DNA of 64,000 bases from G965261475 sp965261475 [NCBI: bacterium] (GCA_965261475.1 OZ253454.1:496001-560000); one strand, 5' to 3'; shown: positions 34,514 through 43,747, counted from the stretch's first letter. Program-made: numbers and translations. Notes: generated by a model from the letters alone, not told the origin.

Positions 34514-34613
34514 TAAGAATTTGACAAACCAAGGATAATAGGTTACAATTACTACGTATCAGAAAAAGTAAATAGACTTTTTTGAGAAAAAATTCAAGTT
34601 ATTTGTTATTGTT

Positions 34614-34718
34614 ATGGGCTCTCATGAAATCATGGTTTTATCAACGATAGGAATTATTATTTTTGTATACCTTTTGTTGTTTTTTCTTTATGAAAAATTT
34701 TTTATTAAGGCAAAATGA
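34614..34718 (+). CDS. Possible 34-residue single-span membrane protein
   Basis: An ATG-started frame encodes 34 residues: a short polar start (MGSHEIMV), one hydrophobic span (STIGIIIFVYLLLFFLY) and a basic end (EKFFIKAK). Its TGA overlaps the ATG of the next small frame as ATGA, a common sign of translational coupling. The N-out, positive-in pattern is what a real small membrane protein would show. The family is unknown. Confidence 0.45.
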   Translation: MGSHEIMVLSTIGIIIFVYLLLFFLYEKFFIKAK

Positions 34719-34876
34719 AGAGAATTACGTTTGGTTTTTTTTTTGGTTTTTTCTTTAGTATTTTGCTGTATCTTTTGGTAATCAGAAATCAGGAAAAAGT
34801 ATTAGAAATTGCAAAAAATTTGCCTTATCCTTTGGAATTGGATAAAATAGGTCCCTTCAATAAAAGTAAAAATTAA
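34715..34876 (+). CDS. Possible 53-residue single-span membrane protein
   Basis: It begins in an ATGA overlap with the 34-residue frame. It has a Lys-Arg start, a Phe/Gly-rich hydrophobic span (FGFFFGFFFSILLYLLV) and a polar tail with Pro-rich LPYPLELDKIGPF. Size and layout recall accessory subunits of membrane complexes, but no family is recognisable. Both small frames stand between smpB and the OYE-like gene. Confidence 0.5.
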   Translation: MKRITFGFFFGFFFSILLYLLVIRNQEKVLEIAKNLPYPLELDKIGPFNKSKN

Positions 34877-35061
34877 GCGGTGTCTTCCATCTTGTATAGA
34901 GTTTAGATAGTAGGAGCAATGTCTTGAGAGTCTAGATATTTTGGATTCTTGACGCGGTGTTTAGATGAGTTGTTGGCAGAGCTAAAGGTAATAGTGTGTC
35001 TGCAAAAGAAGGGTTTTATTCAAGCCCGAAGATTTAATAGTTGTGATTTAGTAAAAATTTT

Positions 35062-36033
35062 ATGTCTTTATTTGATAGTATTTCTATAGGAAAGATTCAG
35101 TTTAAAAATCGTTTGCTGGTCAATGTTTCTGTGTATTCTAACGCCAGAGACAGCGGTAATCTTTCTATATCTATTGTAGAAAATATAATGCATTTAGCAA
35201 ATATGGGAGTAGGTACGATTATCTTAGACTCAGCATATACTGTTTCGCAAGGTAAATCTCATTCTCAGCAGCTTGGCATAGCAGAAACAGCTCTAATGAA
35301 TTATAAAAAACTTATTGAATATACCAAAAACCAAGGTGTAGTATTGGGTATCAGGCTAACACACTGCGGCGCTAGGACTAATGAGATAATTTGTGGAGAA
35401 CAGCCTATTTCTTCTAGCGACAACATTAATTTTGGTAAAGACTATACTGCTAGTAGATCATTTAATAAGAATGATATAGAAGAATTAATAATGCATTTTA
35501 AACATGGAGCAGAGTTGGCAGAAGAAGCAGGGTTTGAAATTGTAGAAATTAACGGAGGCAAGCAGGAGTTATTAGATCAATGTTTTCACCCTAAATTTAA
35601 TCATAGAGAAGATAAGTACGGAGGAGTTTTAAAAAATCGTCTTCGTTTATTGAGAAAAATTATTAAAGAAATTAAAACAAGAGCAAGAAAATCCCTCATA
35701 GGTTATTATTTTCCTGTTTATGAAAGACAAGATGGTGTATATAATCCTAAAATTTTACAAGAAATTTATAGTTCTTTAGAAAAAGAAGGCATTGATATTA
35801 TCCACCCCACAAGCGTACAAATTCTTAATCCAATGTTTGAAAGCAATGATAACATTTTGCATTGGACTAAAAGAATGACAAATAAAGAAATAATTGCTGA
35901 TGGCAATATAAAATCATTTAATGTATTAGGTACGGCTGTAGACTTGAACATTGCTTCCTTGTTTTCTATCAATAGCAGTATTTATAATCTTCCTAATTGG
36001 TACCACACCTTGCAAAAAAAATTGTGTAAGTAA
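35062..36033 (+). CDS. Old-yellow-enzyme-like flavin oxidoreductase fold, active site altered
   Basis: 323 aa covering one TIM barrel of the NADH:flavin oxidoreductase family. Recognisable parts are IGKIQFKNRLLV, MGVGTIILDSAY, HCGARTNE and FNHREDKYGGVLKNRLRLLR. The usual substrate-binding pair HxxH/HxxN (as in VEIHGAHGYLL) is replaced by VEINGGKQELL. At the C-terminus the FMN-phosphate segment that normally ends GRP reads FSINSSIYN. Flavin binding and reduction of alkenes are thus uncertain. No second domain with an iron-sulfur cluster is present. It is a single gene with its own upstream spacer. Confidence 0.7.
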   Translation: MSLFDSISIGKIQFKNRLLVNVSVYSNARDSGNLSISIVENIMHLANMGVGTIILDSAYTVSQGKSHSQQLGIAETALMNYKKLIEYTKNQGVVLGIRLTHCGARTNEIICGEQPISSSDNINFGKDYTASRSFNKNDIEELIMHFKHGAELAEEAGFEIVEINGGKQELLDQCFHPKFNHREDKYGGVLKNRLRLLRKIIKEIKTRARKSLIGYYFPVYERQDGVYNPKILQEIYSSLEKEGIDIIHPTSVQILNPMFESNDNILHWTKRMTNKEIIADGNIKSFNVLGTAVDLNIASLFSINSSIYNLPNWYHTLQKKLCK

Positions 36034-36256
36034 ATTGCCAAAACTTTGAGTGTTAAAGAATATAAAAATTGCAATTATTTGAGTTCAGCATACACTTAAG
36101 CACTGACAAAAAATCTAATTTTGATTGATATTTATTGTTTTAATGGGAATAAGGATGTATAGCAAAATTGTAGTTTGTTCTTGATAACTAGAGTGATATT
36201 AAATTTTTTTTGTTGGTAAGAAGACTGTGGTATTAAAATAATTTGAGATACAAGAA

Positions 36257-37219
36257 ATGAAACAAGAAAAAAATCCTTATAAATTACTAGGGCTAGATAT
36301 CCAAGCGTCTATGGAGGTTATTAAAGCTGCTTATAAAGCTTTGATGAAGTCTAGTGGACATCCTGATTTGGGGGGAGAGAAAGATTTTGCACAAAAACTC
36401 AATGAAGCTTATCAAATTTTATCGGATAAAGATAAAAAGAGAGAATTAGATTTAACATTAAAGTCACAAGCCAACAATAGTTGTTATATTCTTTGCGTAC
36501 ATTGTCAGGCGTTGAATAGCTTACAGAATCCTCAATCTGCTAGGCAAGCAAAGTGCTATCAATGCAACAATCCTTTTATTGGAGAATTTGTAAAAGAGAG
36601 AAAAACATATAACAGAAACAAACGAAGTACATCTAGTAGGAAGGAGCTAATTGACGAGAAAATGGCTTACGAGTTTTATACTCGCAGAATGTATTATCGC
36701 GCTGTTAGAGAATATAGATATCTTGCTTCTCAGAATATTAAAGAAGCTTATTACTATTATTATATGGTAGGAAATTGCTATTATAAACAAAGCCAGTTTA
36801 GAGAGAGTTTGGCTAATTCTCTAAAATCATTAGATAGAAACAGAGATTACTGGGAGGCTAGTTTGCAAGCAGGTAGGGCGTTAATGCAAATGTCACAGTA
36901 TGCAGAAGCTCTGATTCATTTTGAAAATATTTTAGATAAAGTAGATAAACCCTATCAAGCACAAGCACATGTTGGTATTTGTAGGTATAAAATGGGAATG
37001 TTTACTAAAGCAATCAAAGAACTCATAGAAGTTATTGAGATTGACCCTACCTTTGAACAAGCAGTATATTTTTTAGCTCTATCTTTTTATCAAATGCATG
37101 ATTTTAATCGTGCAAAAAAATATTTTATGATTGCAAAGTTTCATTATACCAATAACCCTAAAATAATAGAAATGATTGACTATTGTAACAGTAGGCTCAT
37201 TCGTATGCGAAAAAGATGA
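36257..37219 (+). CDS. J-domain protein with zinc ribbon and TPR repeats
   Basis: 320 aa. Residues ~5-70 form a J-domain with the HPD motif (SGHPDLGG) that stimulates DnaK. Residues ~80-115 carry two CxxC pairs (CVHCQ and CYQCN), a zinc ribbon. From ~130 to the end TPR-like helical repeats occur (for example AYYYYYMVGNCYYKQSQF and AVYFLALSFYQMHDFNRAKK). It is not DnaJ itself, as the Gly/Phe and substrate domains are missing. It ends in an ATGA overlap with dacB, which ties it to envelope work. Confidence 0.85.
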   Translation: MKQEKNPYKLLGLDIQASMEVIKAAYKALMKSSGHPDLGGEKDFAQKLNEAYQILSDKDKKRELDLTLKSQANNSCYILCVHCQALNSLQNPQSARQAKCYQCNNPFIGEFVKERKTYNRNKRSTSSRKELIDEKMAYEFYTRRMYYRAVREYRYLASQNIKEAYYYYYMVGNCYYKQSQFRESLANSLKSLDRNRDYWEASLQAGRALMQMSQYAEALIHFENILDKVDKPYQAQAHVGICRYKMGMFTKAIKELIEVIEIDPTFEQAVYFLALSFYQMHDFNRAKKYFMIAKFHYTNNPKIIEMIDYCNSRLIRMRKR

Positions 37220-38448
37220 ATAATAAAAAATTATATTTGATATTTTTTTTTTGTTTATTTTTTTTACAGTCTTTTGCTTTAGAAAAATCAAAAAAACTAA
37301 TACAGAAGGAAAATGTAGAAAAAAAGATTGTGCGCTTGTCGCAAGGAGGTGGGGTATTGTTGCACACACCAAAAGAACAAGTCCTTTTTCAATATCAAGC
37401 AAACAACGCTTTTATTCCTGCATCTGTTTTAAAGATAATTATTGTATCTGCTGCTTTTGATTTATTAGGAGAAAATTTTTTTTTCTCTACATCGTTTTAT
37501 AGAGACAAAAACCAGAATTTACTTGTTAAAGGCGGTGGAGATCCTTTTTTGATTTCCGAAGAAATAGACAAAATTGCTATAAGTGTCAAAAAAAGAGGTT
37601 TTTTGCAATTTAATTCTATTTTTTTAGATGATTCTTTGATAGAGACTTCTATAGTTCCAGGGTTAGGAAAAAGTAATAATTCTTATAATGCTTTGAGCGG
37701 TGCTTTGGTAGTTAATTTTAACTCTCTTTACTTAGAAAAAACAGTGGCAGGGAAAGTACTTTCTGCAGAAGCTTGGACTCCGTTAACACCCTTTGCAAAA
37801 CGTAAAGGAGTGGCTATTGCTAAAGGAAAAAAAAAAAGAATTAAAATTAGTAATAGTTATAATGACACCTTGCAATACACTGCGGAGTTAATTGAGGCTA
37901 TTTTTGAGAATCATGGAATCAATGTAGTAAACAGTGGATATCAAAAAACTCTACATAATCAAAATTGGGATTTGATTCTGAACTATCAGAATTCAAGAAA
38001 ATTAAAAGAGTTAATTTCATCATTTTTACTTTACTCTAATAACTATATTGCTAATCAGATTTACTTTCGCCTAGCAGACCAAGATTACGGAGTGCCTTAC
38101 AATTTAGCAAAATCTAATCTTACAATCAGTAATTATATGCAAAAACAAGGAATTGCTAAAGATGATTTTTTTATAGAAGAAGGCTCTGGATTATCTAGAA
38201 AAAACAAGGTAACTCCACAAGCTATATTATATTTTTTACACAAAATTAAACCTTATAGAGAAATGTTCCCTAGAGAAAATGGGATTTTAGCAAAAACAGG
38301 TACATTAACAGGTATTTATAATTTAGCAGGATATATTCCTTACAAAGGAAAATTTTATCCTTTTTGTATTTTTACTAATAATCAAAATAATTATAGGATA
38401 GAGATTTTGGAATTACTCAAAGAGTGGTTGAATCTCACTTATTCTTAA
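37216..38448 (+). CDS. dacB: D-alanyl-D-alanine carboxypeptidase/endopeptidase, PBP4 (S13) family
   Basis: 410 aa with a signal peptide (~1-21). Active-site motifs are SxxK in FIPASVLKI (Val replaces the common Thr), SxN in LLYSNNYIAN and KTG in LAKTGTLTG. The LVKGGGDPFL segment and overall size fit DacB. It trims or cleaves peptidoglycan cross-links in the periplasm. Start codon overlaps the DnaJ-TPR stop (ATGA); the DUF2062 and M23 peptidase genes follow. Confidence 0.92.
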   Translation: MNNKKLYLIFFFCLFFLQSFALEKSKKLIQKENVEKKIVRLSQGGGVLLHTPKEQVLFQYQANNAFIPASVLKIIIVSAAFDLLGENFFFSTSFYRDKNQNLLVKGGGDPFLISEEIDKIAISVKKRGFLQFNSIFLDDSLIETSIVPGLGKSNNSYNALSGALVVNFNSLYLEKTVAGKVLSAEAWTPLTPFAKRKGVAIAKGKKKRIKISNSYNDTLQYTAELIEAIFENHGINVVNSGYQKTLHNQNWDLILNYQNSRKLKELISSFLLYSNNYIANQIYFRLADQDYGVPYNLAKSNLTISNYMQKQGIAKDDFFIEEGSGLSRKNKVTPQAILYFLHKIKPYREMFPRENGILAKTGTLTGIYNLAGYIPYKGKFYPFCIFTNNQNNYRIEILELLKEWLNLTYS

Positions 38449-38464
38449 ATAATTTTATACTGCA

Positions 38465-39028
38465 ATGTTCTTAAAAACATATCGTCAAACAAAAAGACTT
38501 TATAATAAGAAATTTGTTATTCCTATTATGAGAAGTCAGAAATCTCTCAAAGAGGTAGCGTTGGGTGTACAAATTGGACTTTTTTGGGCATTTACTCCAA
38601 CTATAGGACTTCAAATTTATATTGTACTGTTACAATGGGTCATACAAAAATATATTTTACAAAGAAAGTTTGATGTTACTATAGCACTTACATTGATTTG
38701 GATTAGCAATCCCATTACAATTGTTCCCCTTTATCTGTTATTTTATAATACAGGTATTTTTTTGTTTAAAGTATTTAAAATTTCACTAACAGAGGTTGTA
38801 TTTGCTGATGTTATTTATAATCTAAATAGTATTTTTTCTGCAAGTAATTTAAATTTTATGGAAAAATTATTTGATTTATTAGCGTTTTTGTTTAATAGTT
38901 GGGGAATAGTGTTGTTTGCAGGTGCAATGGTTTATGCCGTACCAATTTCTATTTTAGGTTATTTTTTTACAAAAAGGATTTTGTTAGTGCTCAAAGAAAC
39001 AAGAAACACAAGAAAAAAACATTTATAA
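38465..39028 (+). CDS. DUF2062 membrane protein
   Basis: 187 aa. The block KEVALGVQIGLFWAFTPTIG and WISNPITIVPLYLLFYNTG are hallmarks of DUF2062, a family of small inner-membrane proteins with three or four spans whose biochemical role is not established. It is 16 bases downstream of dacB. Confidence 0.85.
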   Translation: MFLKTYRQTKRLYNKKFVIPIMRSQKSLKEVALGVQIGLFWAFTPTIGLQIYIVLLQWVIQKYILQRKFDVTIALTLIWISNPITIVPLYLLFYNTGIFLFKVFKISLTEVVFADVIYNLNSIFSASNLNFMEKLFDLLAFLFNSWGIVLFAGAMVYAVPISILGYFFTKRILLVLKETRNTRKKHL

Positions 39029-39086
39029 AAAATATTTACTGGTGCAAATATATTATTATTTATCGTTAAAGTAGCGACAGAACTTT

Positions 39087-40040
39087 ATGCAAAAAAAATT
39101 TTCATTTTTTACAGATTATTTTACCTTAATGATTACTTTCCAAAGTGAGTTTGGAATGAAGAAATTTAAAATATATAAACTTTTTATTTATGCATTGTTT
39201 ATTGTTTTTATTGGTTTGTTGATGTTTTTAAGTTACGTTTACTATAACTACTATCAAACGAGAAAACTCTACACTAATTACAGAGAATTAAAAAAAATTT
39301 TTTTGCAGCAAAATATTAATTATAAAGAAAATCAAGAAAAATTGAGATCTTTTAGTCAGCAGTTACAGTCTTTTCAAATTTTTGATACTAAAATTAGGAG
39401 AATTACAAATAAAAGGCAATACAACAAAGCAAACAGTATAAGACAAATTTTCTTAGATGATCAATTGCAGGAAAAAAATTTTTATTCTGATTTAGAATTA
39501 CAAGGAAGAAGTATCAATAAGCAAATCAGCAATATTAAGTTAGCCTATAAAATTAGAAAAGGAAGTTTTTTAGAACTAGAAGTAATTATCAGAGATAACC
39601 TAGAAAGATTGGTTAGAACACCTTCTTTTGAGCCTGTAAATAATGCTAGATTAACGTCTGGTTATGGAGAGCGTAAGGATCCTTTTGACGGCAGCTTACA
39701 ATTTCACAAAGGAGTAGATTGGTCAGCTCCTATGTATACACCTGTTATTGTTGCTGCTAATGGCAGGATAGCTTATGCTTACTATGAAGAATCTTATGGC
39801 AATTTAATGGCAGTTAATCACGGTTATGGTATGATTACTCGCTATGCTCATTTGAGCAAATTTGAAAAAAAAGTAGGGCAAATAGTAAAAAGAGGTGATA
39901 TTATTGCTAGAGTAGGGAATTCTGGTAAAAGGACAACAGGTGCACATTTACACTATGAGATTATGGTTAATGGAAAACATATTAATCCCTTGACTTATAT
40001 TATTAACAATGATACAGTCGCTAATATCAACGAAAAATAG
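39087..40040 (+). CDS. M23 (LytM/NlpD-type) peptidoglycan peptidase, membrane-anchored
   Basis: 317 aa from the first ATG, or 294 aa from an ATG at 39156, which gives a more usual MKKFKIYKLF start before the single membrane span (residues ~29-50 of the long form). A coiled-coil stretch follows, then the M23 domain: SGYGERKDPF, FHKGVDWSAP (metal His and Asp), TRYAHLSKF and GAHLHYEI (metal His). All zinc ligands are present, so it is probably an active endopeptidase acting on periplasmic peptidoglycan. Confidence 0.92.
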   Translation: MQKKFSFFTDYFTLMITFQSEFGMKKFKIYKLFIYALFIVFIGLLMFLSYVYYNYYQTRKLYTNYRELKKIFLQQNINYKENQEKLRSFSQQLQSFQIFDTKIRRITNKRQYNKANSIRQIFLDDQLQEKNFYSDLELQGRSINKQISNIKLAYKIRKGSFLELEVIIRDNLERLVRTPSFEPVNNARLTSGYGERKDPFDGSLQFHKGVDWSAPMYTPVIVAANGRIAYAYYEESYGNLMAVNHGYGMITRYAHLSKFEKKVGQIVKRGDIIARVGNSGKRTTGAHLHYEIMVNGKHINPLTYIINNDTVANINEK

Positions 40041-40042
40041 TT

Positions 40043-41095
40043 ATGACAAATGAGAACCCTTGGGGTGGCGGTGAAAATTCTGGTCTTGATAAAATCGTTA
40101 ATGATTTTAAGCAAGCTTTTGCTAGAAGTAGCAAAACAGGTAAAAAAAATTCAGGTCCTGGGGGACTAGGATTGAGTAAGTTATTTTTTATTCTTATTCC
40201 TGTTTTGGTTGTTTTTTTAATATTTAAATCGTTTTATCAAATCCAAGCTGGCGAGAAAGGTATTATTTTGAAATTTGGCAAATACTCTAAAACTACTAAT
40301 TCTGGGTTAAACTTTCTACTTCCTTTTGTAGAAGAAGTAATTGTAGTGGATGTAGAAACAATTAGAAAAGAAGAATTTGGGTTTCGTAGTAGCTCTGTGC
40401 AAAGAGGATTTCCCGACGCTTCTCGTTCTACGAGAACCTTAGATGTCGAATCATTAATTCTTACAGGAGATAGAAATGTTATTAACCTCAACTGGGTAGT
40501 TCAGTATAAAATTAGCAATCCTAAAGATTTTGTTTTTAATATTAAAGACGGCAGGGCTACTATTCGTGATTTATCAGAAATGGTAATTAGAAGGTTAGCG
40601 GGAAATAGAGATTTTGATTATTTGTTAGACCAGAGGGAAGAATTGGCTTTGGAAACAAAAATAGAGATGCAAGAAAAACTTAATTCTTATAGTTCTGGTG
40701 TTGATCTAGTAGCTGTCCAATTACAAGATGTTACTCCTCCTGAGGCTGTTCGCCCTTCTTTTAATGAGGTAAATGAAGCAGATCAGGATAAAACGAGATT
40801 AGTAAATGAAGCGCAAAAAATTTACAATGAAAAAATTCCTAAAGCAAGAGGAAATGCTAAAAAGGACATAGCAGAAGCGGAGGGGTATGCTATTCAACGT
40901 ATTAACGAAGCAGTAGGAGATACTATAAAGTTTAATGCGTTGCTGAGAGAATATAGAAAGTATAAGATAGTTACAAAAACTAGACTCTACATAGAAGCTA
41001 TGAAGAACATTTTACCTAATGTTAGCGAAGTAACAGTTATTGATCAAGAAAGTCAAATTTTTCCACTTTACAATATAAATAAAGATCAAAAATGA
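40043..41095 (+). CDS. hflK: HflK, band-7/SPFH membrane protein
   Basis: 350 aa. The N-terminal MTNENPWGGGENSGLDKIV is the typical Gly-rich HflK start. A membrane span follows (~50-68), then the SPFH domain (IQAGEKGIILKFGKY) with LNWVVQYKI and QLQDVTPPEAVRPSFNEV. HflK and HflC form a membrane cage around the FtsH protease and moderate its activity. Only two bases separate it from the M23 gene, and it overlaps hflC by four. Confidence 0.95.
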   Translation: MTNENPWGGGENSGLDKIVNDFKQAFARSSKTGKKNSGPGGLGLSKLFFILIPVLVVFLIFKSFYQIQAGEKGIILKFGKYSKTTNSGLNFLLPFVEEVIVVDVETIRKEEFGFRSSSVQRGFPDASRSTRTLDVESLILTGDRNVINLNWVVQYKISNPKDFVFNIKDGRATIRDLSEMVIRRLAGNRDFDYLLDQREELALETKIEMQEKLNSYSSGVDLVAVQLQDVTPPEAVRPSFNEVNEADQDKTRLVNEAQKIYNEKIPKARGNAKKDIAEAEGYAIQRINEAVGDTIKFNALLREYRKYKIVTKTRLYIEAMKNILPNVSEVTVIDQESQIFPLYNINKDQK

Positions 41096-42018
41096 GTTTA
41101 AAAACCCTTATTCTGATTCCTATCATAGCTTTAATATTATTAGGTTATAACAGTTTTTTTATTATTCAAGAGGTACAGCAGGTAGTTGTTACGGAGTTTG
41201 GTAAACCTGTGACATCTATTAATGATGCCGGTGTTTATTTCAAATTTCCTTGGTATAAGGTGCGTTATTTTGATAAACGTTTATTAACAATAGCTGGTGA
41301 ACCAAATGAGATACCAACAAATGATAAAACTTTTATTTGGGTAGATACTACAGCTAGGTGGAAAATTATCGATCCTCTTATATATTTTCAAAGATTAAAT
41401 AATGAAAGAAGAGCTGCTGGCGTTTTGAGTGATTTAATTGAAGGAATCATTAGAGATTTAGTTACAAAGAATGATTTAAATGAAATTATTATTAGCTCTG
41501 ACTGGAAAGAAAAATATTCTGTGAGCACAGAAAGAGAAGAAAAAGCCAATAGATCTGTCAAATTTGGTAGAGATGGCATTACAAAATTTATTATCCAAAA
41601 TTTAAATCAATCAGAGAAAGAATACGGAATTGAGATTGTAGATATTTTAATTAAAAGAATTAATTACACAGACAAAGTGAGGCAAAAGGTTTATGAAAGG
41701 ATGATTTCAGAAAGAAAAAGAATAGCCGCTAAAAAAAGATCGGAAGGAGAAGGCGAAAAAGCAGAAATTTTAGGTAAATTATCTAAGGAACTTAGTGAGA
41801 TCACTTCTGTAGCTTCTAGAGAAGCAAAAAAAATTAGAGGTATCTCAGATGCTAGAGCTACTCAAATCTATGGAATAGCTTATAGCCAAGATGCAGAATT
41901 TTATCGTTTTTATGAAACATTAACAAGTTACGGACAAACAATAGGAGATAACACTAAACTAGTTATTGACGCAAATTCTCCGTTATATAAGTATTTTTCT
42001 TCAAGTTACGATTTATAA
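41092..42018 (+). CDS. hflC: HflC, band-7/SPFH membrane protein
   Basis: 308 aa with an N-terminal membrane anchor (~5-25), then VQQVVVTEFGKPV, IWVDTTARWKIIDPL and YGIEIVDILIKRINY with a long helical region (ERKRIAAKKRSEGEGEKAEI). This order is typical of HflC. It starts inside the last codon of hflK (ATGA), so the two subunits are made in equal amounts. FtsH is not in the window. Confidence 0.95.
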   Translation: MSLKTLILIPIIALILLGYNSFFIIQEVQQVVVTEFGKPVTSINDAGVYFKFPWYKVRYFDKRLLTIAGEPNEIPTNDKTFIWVDTTARWKIIDPLIYFQRLNNERRAAGVLSDLIEGIIRDLVTKNDLNEIIISSDWKEKYSVSTEREEKANRSVKFGRDGITKFIIQNLNQSEKEYGIEIVDILIKRINYTDKVRQKVYERMISERKRIAAKKRSEGEGEKAEILGKLSKELSEITSVASREAKKIRGISDARATQIYGIAYSQDAEFYRFYETLTSYGQTIGDNTKLVIDANSPLYKYFSSSYDL

Positions 42019-42086
42019 TTGAAAAAATATTTACACAGCTAAAAATTTTACTTAATTCTAGTAAAAATTAATCAATCAATTAAAAT

Positions 42087-42368
42087 ATGAATACGAATAA
42101 TATAGATGATAGGGTCCACATTTATGTAGGCAATCTTTCCTTTGAAATATCAAGCAGAGAGTTAAGAGAGACATTTGAAAAATATGGCGAGGTAGCTTTT
42201 GCAAAAATTGTTAAGGACAGAGAAACAAAGCGCTCCAAAGGGTTTGGTTTTGTAGAAATGCCTAATGAAGAAGAAGCTTTGACAGCAATAGAAGCTTTGA
42301 ATAAAACTCTTCTTAAAGGTAGGGAATTGACAGTCAACAAGGCTAGACCTAGACCGACTAGAGATTAG
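42087..42368 (+). CDS. Small RNA-binding protein with one RRM domain
   Basis: 93 aa, almost entirely one RNA recognition motif: RNP2 is IYVGNL and RNP1 is KGFGFVEM, with a basic C-terminus (RPRPTRD). Similar RRM proteins are used in several bacterial phyla, including spirochaetes and cyanobacteria, as RNA chaperones. Target RNAs are unknown. A short GAATTA hairpin with a T-rich tail (42386-42417) may end the transcript. Confidence 0.95.
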   Translation: MNTNNIDDRVHIYVGNLSFEISSRELRETFEKYGEVAFAKIVKDRETKRSKGFGFVEMPNEEEALTAIEALNKTLLKGRELTVNKARPRPTRD

Positions 42369-42406
42369 CTTGTTAATGAAGGTTTGAATTAAGAATAATT
42401 CTTTGC

Positions 42407-43081
42407 TTATTTTTTTAAGGTTTTGATTTGTCCGTGCTCTAGAGATAGTTGTTGCAATCCAAAAGTTTCAACTTCCTTTTTTGAATGACTTACATATACT
42501 ATAGCAAGTTTGTGCTTTTTTTGAACTTCTACTAAGATATTTATTAGTTGTTTTTTTGTTTTTTCATCTAAGGAAGAAAAAGGTTCATCTAATAATAATA
42601 AATTAGGGCAGCTAAACAAAGCTTGCAGCAGGCAAACTTTTTGTTTTTCACCACCAGATAATTCTTCTGGAGTTTTATTAAGTAATTTTTGAACACCACA
42701 AAGATCTATCAGGTGATTTTTTTTTGGAAAAAATTTTGCTGCTGGGGCGACGGATAAGTTTTGCATTACATTAAAATGTGGAAATAAAGTGGCTTCTTGC
42801 CATAGATAAACAATTCTTCTTTGATGCAGAGGTATGAATTTTTTTTTTTTGCTATTTGTGAGCTCTATTCCATCAAAAATTATATGACATTGTTGGGGTT
42901 TTAGAATTCCTGCGATTGTTTTAAGTAAGCAGGTTTTACCGCTTCCTACTTTACCAAAGACACTAAGACGTGAAATCTTCATATCTAGTGTTATTTTGGA
43001 ATGAAAAATAATAGTATTTTTTTTTTTAAAAGTTAAATCATAATTAATTTTTAATATTTTTTTGCTAGTAGTTGCATCCAT
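42407..43081 (-). CDS. Molybdate/sulfate-type ABC transporter ATP-binding protein
   Basis: 224 aa. Walker A is GKVGSGKTCLLK, Q-loop region IVYLWQEATLF, signature LSGGEKQKVCLL, Walker B LLLLDEPFSSLD, and the H-loop is VYVSHSKKE. The permease gene overlaps the start by 31 bases and is ModB-like, so this is most likely ModC-like. It lacks the C-terminal molybdate-binding (MOP) domain of classical ModC, being ~130 aa shorter. Confidence 0.85.
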   Translation of the reverse strand: MDATTSKKILKINYDLTFKKKNTIIFHSKITLDMKISRLSVFGKVGSGKTCLLKTIAGILKPQQCHIIFDGIELTNSKKKKFIPLHQRRIVYLWQEATLFPHFNVMQNLSVAPAAKFFPKKNHLIDLCGVQKLLNKTPEELSGGEKQKVCLLQALFSCPNLLLLDEPFSSLDEKTKKQLINILVEVQKKHKLAIVYVSHSKKEVETFGLQQLSLEHGQIKTLKK

Positions 43082-43722
43082 TGTATAAGAATAATAAAAA
43101 AGAAAGAAATTAAGAGAGAAGTAAAAATCAACAACTGCACTCTATTTTCTTGTCCTGGTATATTTAAACTTCTAAAAATACCAGAAGCCAAAGTTTCTGT
43201 TTTTTGAGGAATAATTCCTACTACAATTACTGTAGCACCAAACTCTCCCATGTTCCTAGCGAACGCTAGTAAAGCGCTTCTAATAATTCCAAACTTAGAT
43301 AGAGGCAATATAACTTTAAAAAATGTTTGACTAGAGGTATTGCCTAAAGATAAAGAGAGCTGCTGTAATTTTCTTGGTACAGCAGCGAACGCAATTTGTG
43401 ATCCTTGAATATAAAGAGGAAGACTTACCAAAGAAACCGCCAGCACTGCTCCTTTCCAATTAAAAATTATTTCTATATCTAAACTTTGCAGAATCCTGCC
43501 AGAGATACTATTTTTTTGGAAAAAATATAAAATAAAATAACCAATAGCTAGAGGAGTTACTACCAAGGGCAACATAGATAAAGCATTGAGGAGGACAGCT
43601 AATTTTCCCTTGCGTGTTGCTAGATAATATCCACAGTAGATAGCAGGTATAGTTTGTAATAAAACAGCTAAAAAACTGATTTTTAGCGATAAGAGCGTAG
43701 TTTGCAAAATATCCATTAGCAT
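43051..43722 (-). CDS. ModB/CysT-type ABC permease, probably molybdate or a related oxyanion
   Basis: 223 aa, about five membrane segments. PLVVTPLAIGYFILYFF and the loop LSLSLGNTSSQTFFKVILPL followed by LAFARNMGEFGATVIVVG match ModB-type permeases very well. The substrate-binding protein (ModA) is not next to it. Molybdate is the best guess; tungstate or sulfate remain possible. Confidence 0.82.
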   Translation of the reverse strand: MLMDILQTTLLSLKISFLAVLLQTIPAIYCGYYLATRKGKLAVLLNALSMLPLVVTPLAIGYFILYFFQKNSISGRILQSLDIEIIFNWKGAVLAVSLVSLPLYIQGSQIAFAAVPRKLQQLSLSLGNTSSQTFFKVILPLSKFGIIRSALLAFARNMGEFGATVIVVGIIPQKTETLASGIFRSLNIPGQENRVQLLIFTSLLISFFFIILIQWMQLLAKKY

Positions 43723-43747
43723 TTGTTATGCGAGTATTTTACAATTT

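Noticed and set aside
36034-36256. Small gene or regulatory RNA in the 223-base spacer before the J-domain gene
   Set aside because: Only very short frames (13 codons or fewer) and no convincing hairpin were found.
37079-37402. 107-codon minus-strand frame over the DnaJ-TPR/dacB junction
   Set aside because: It is opposite two well-supported coding regions and shows no motif.
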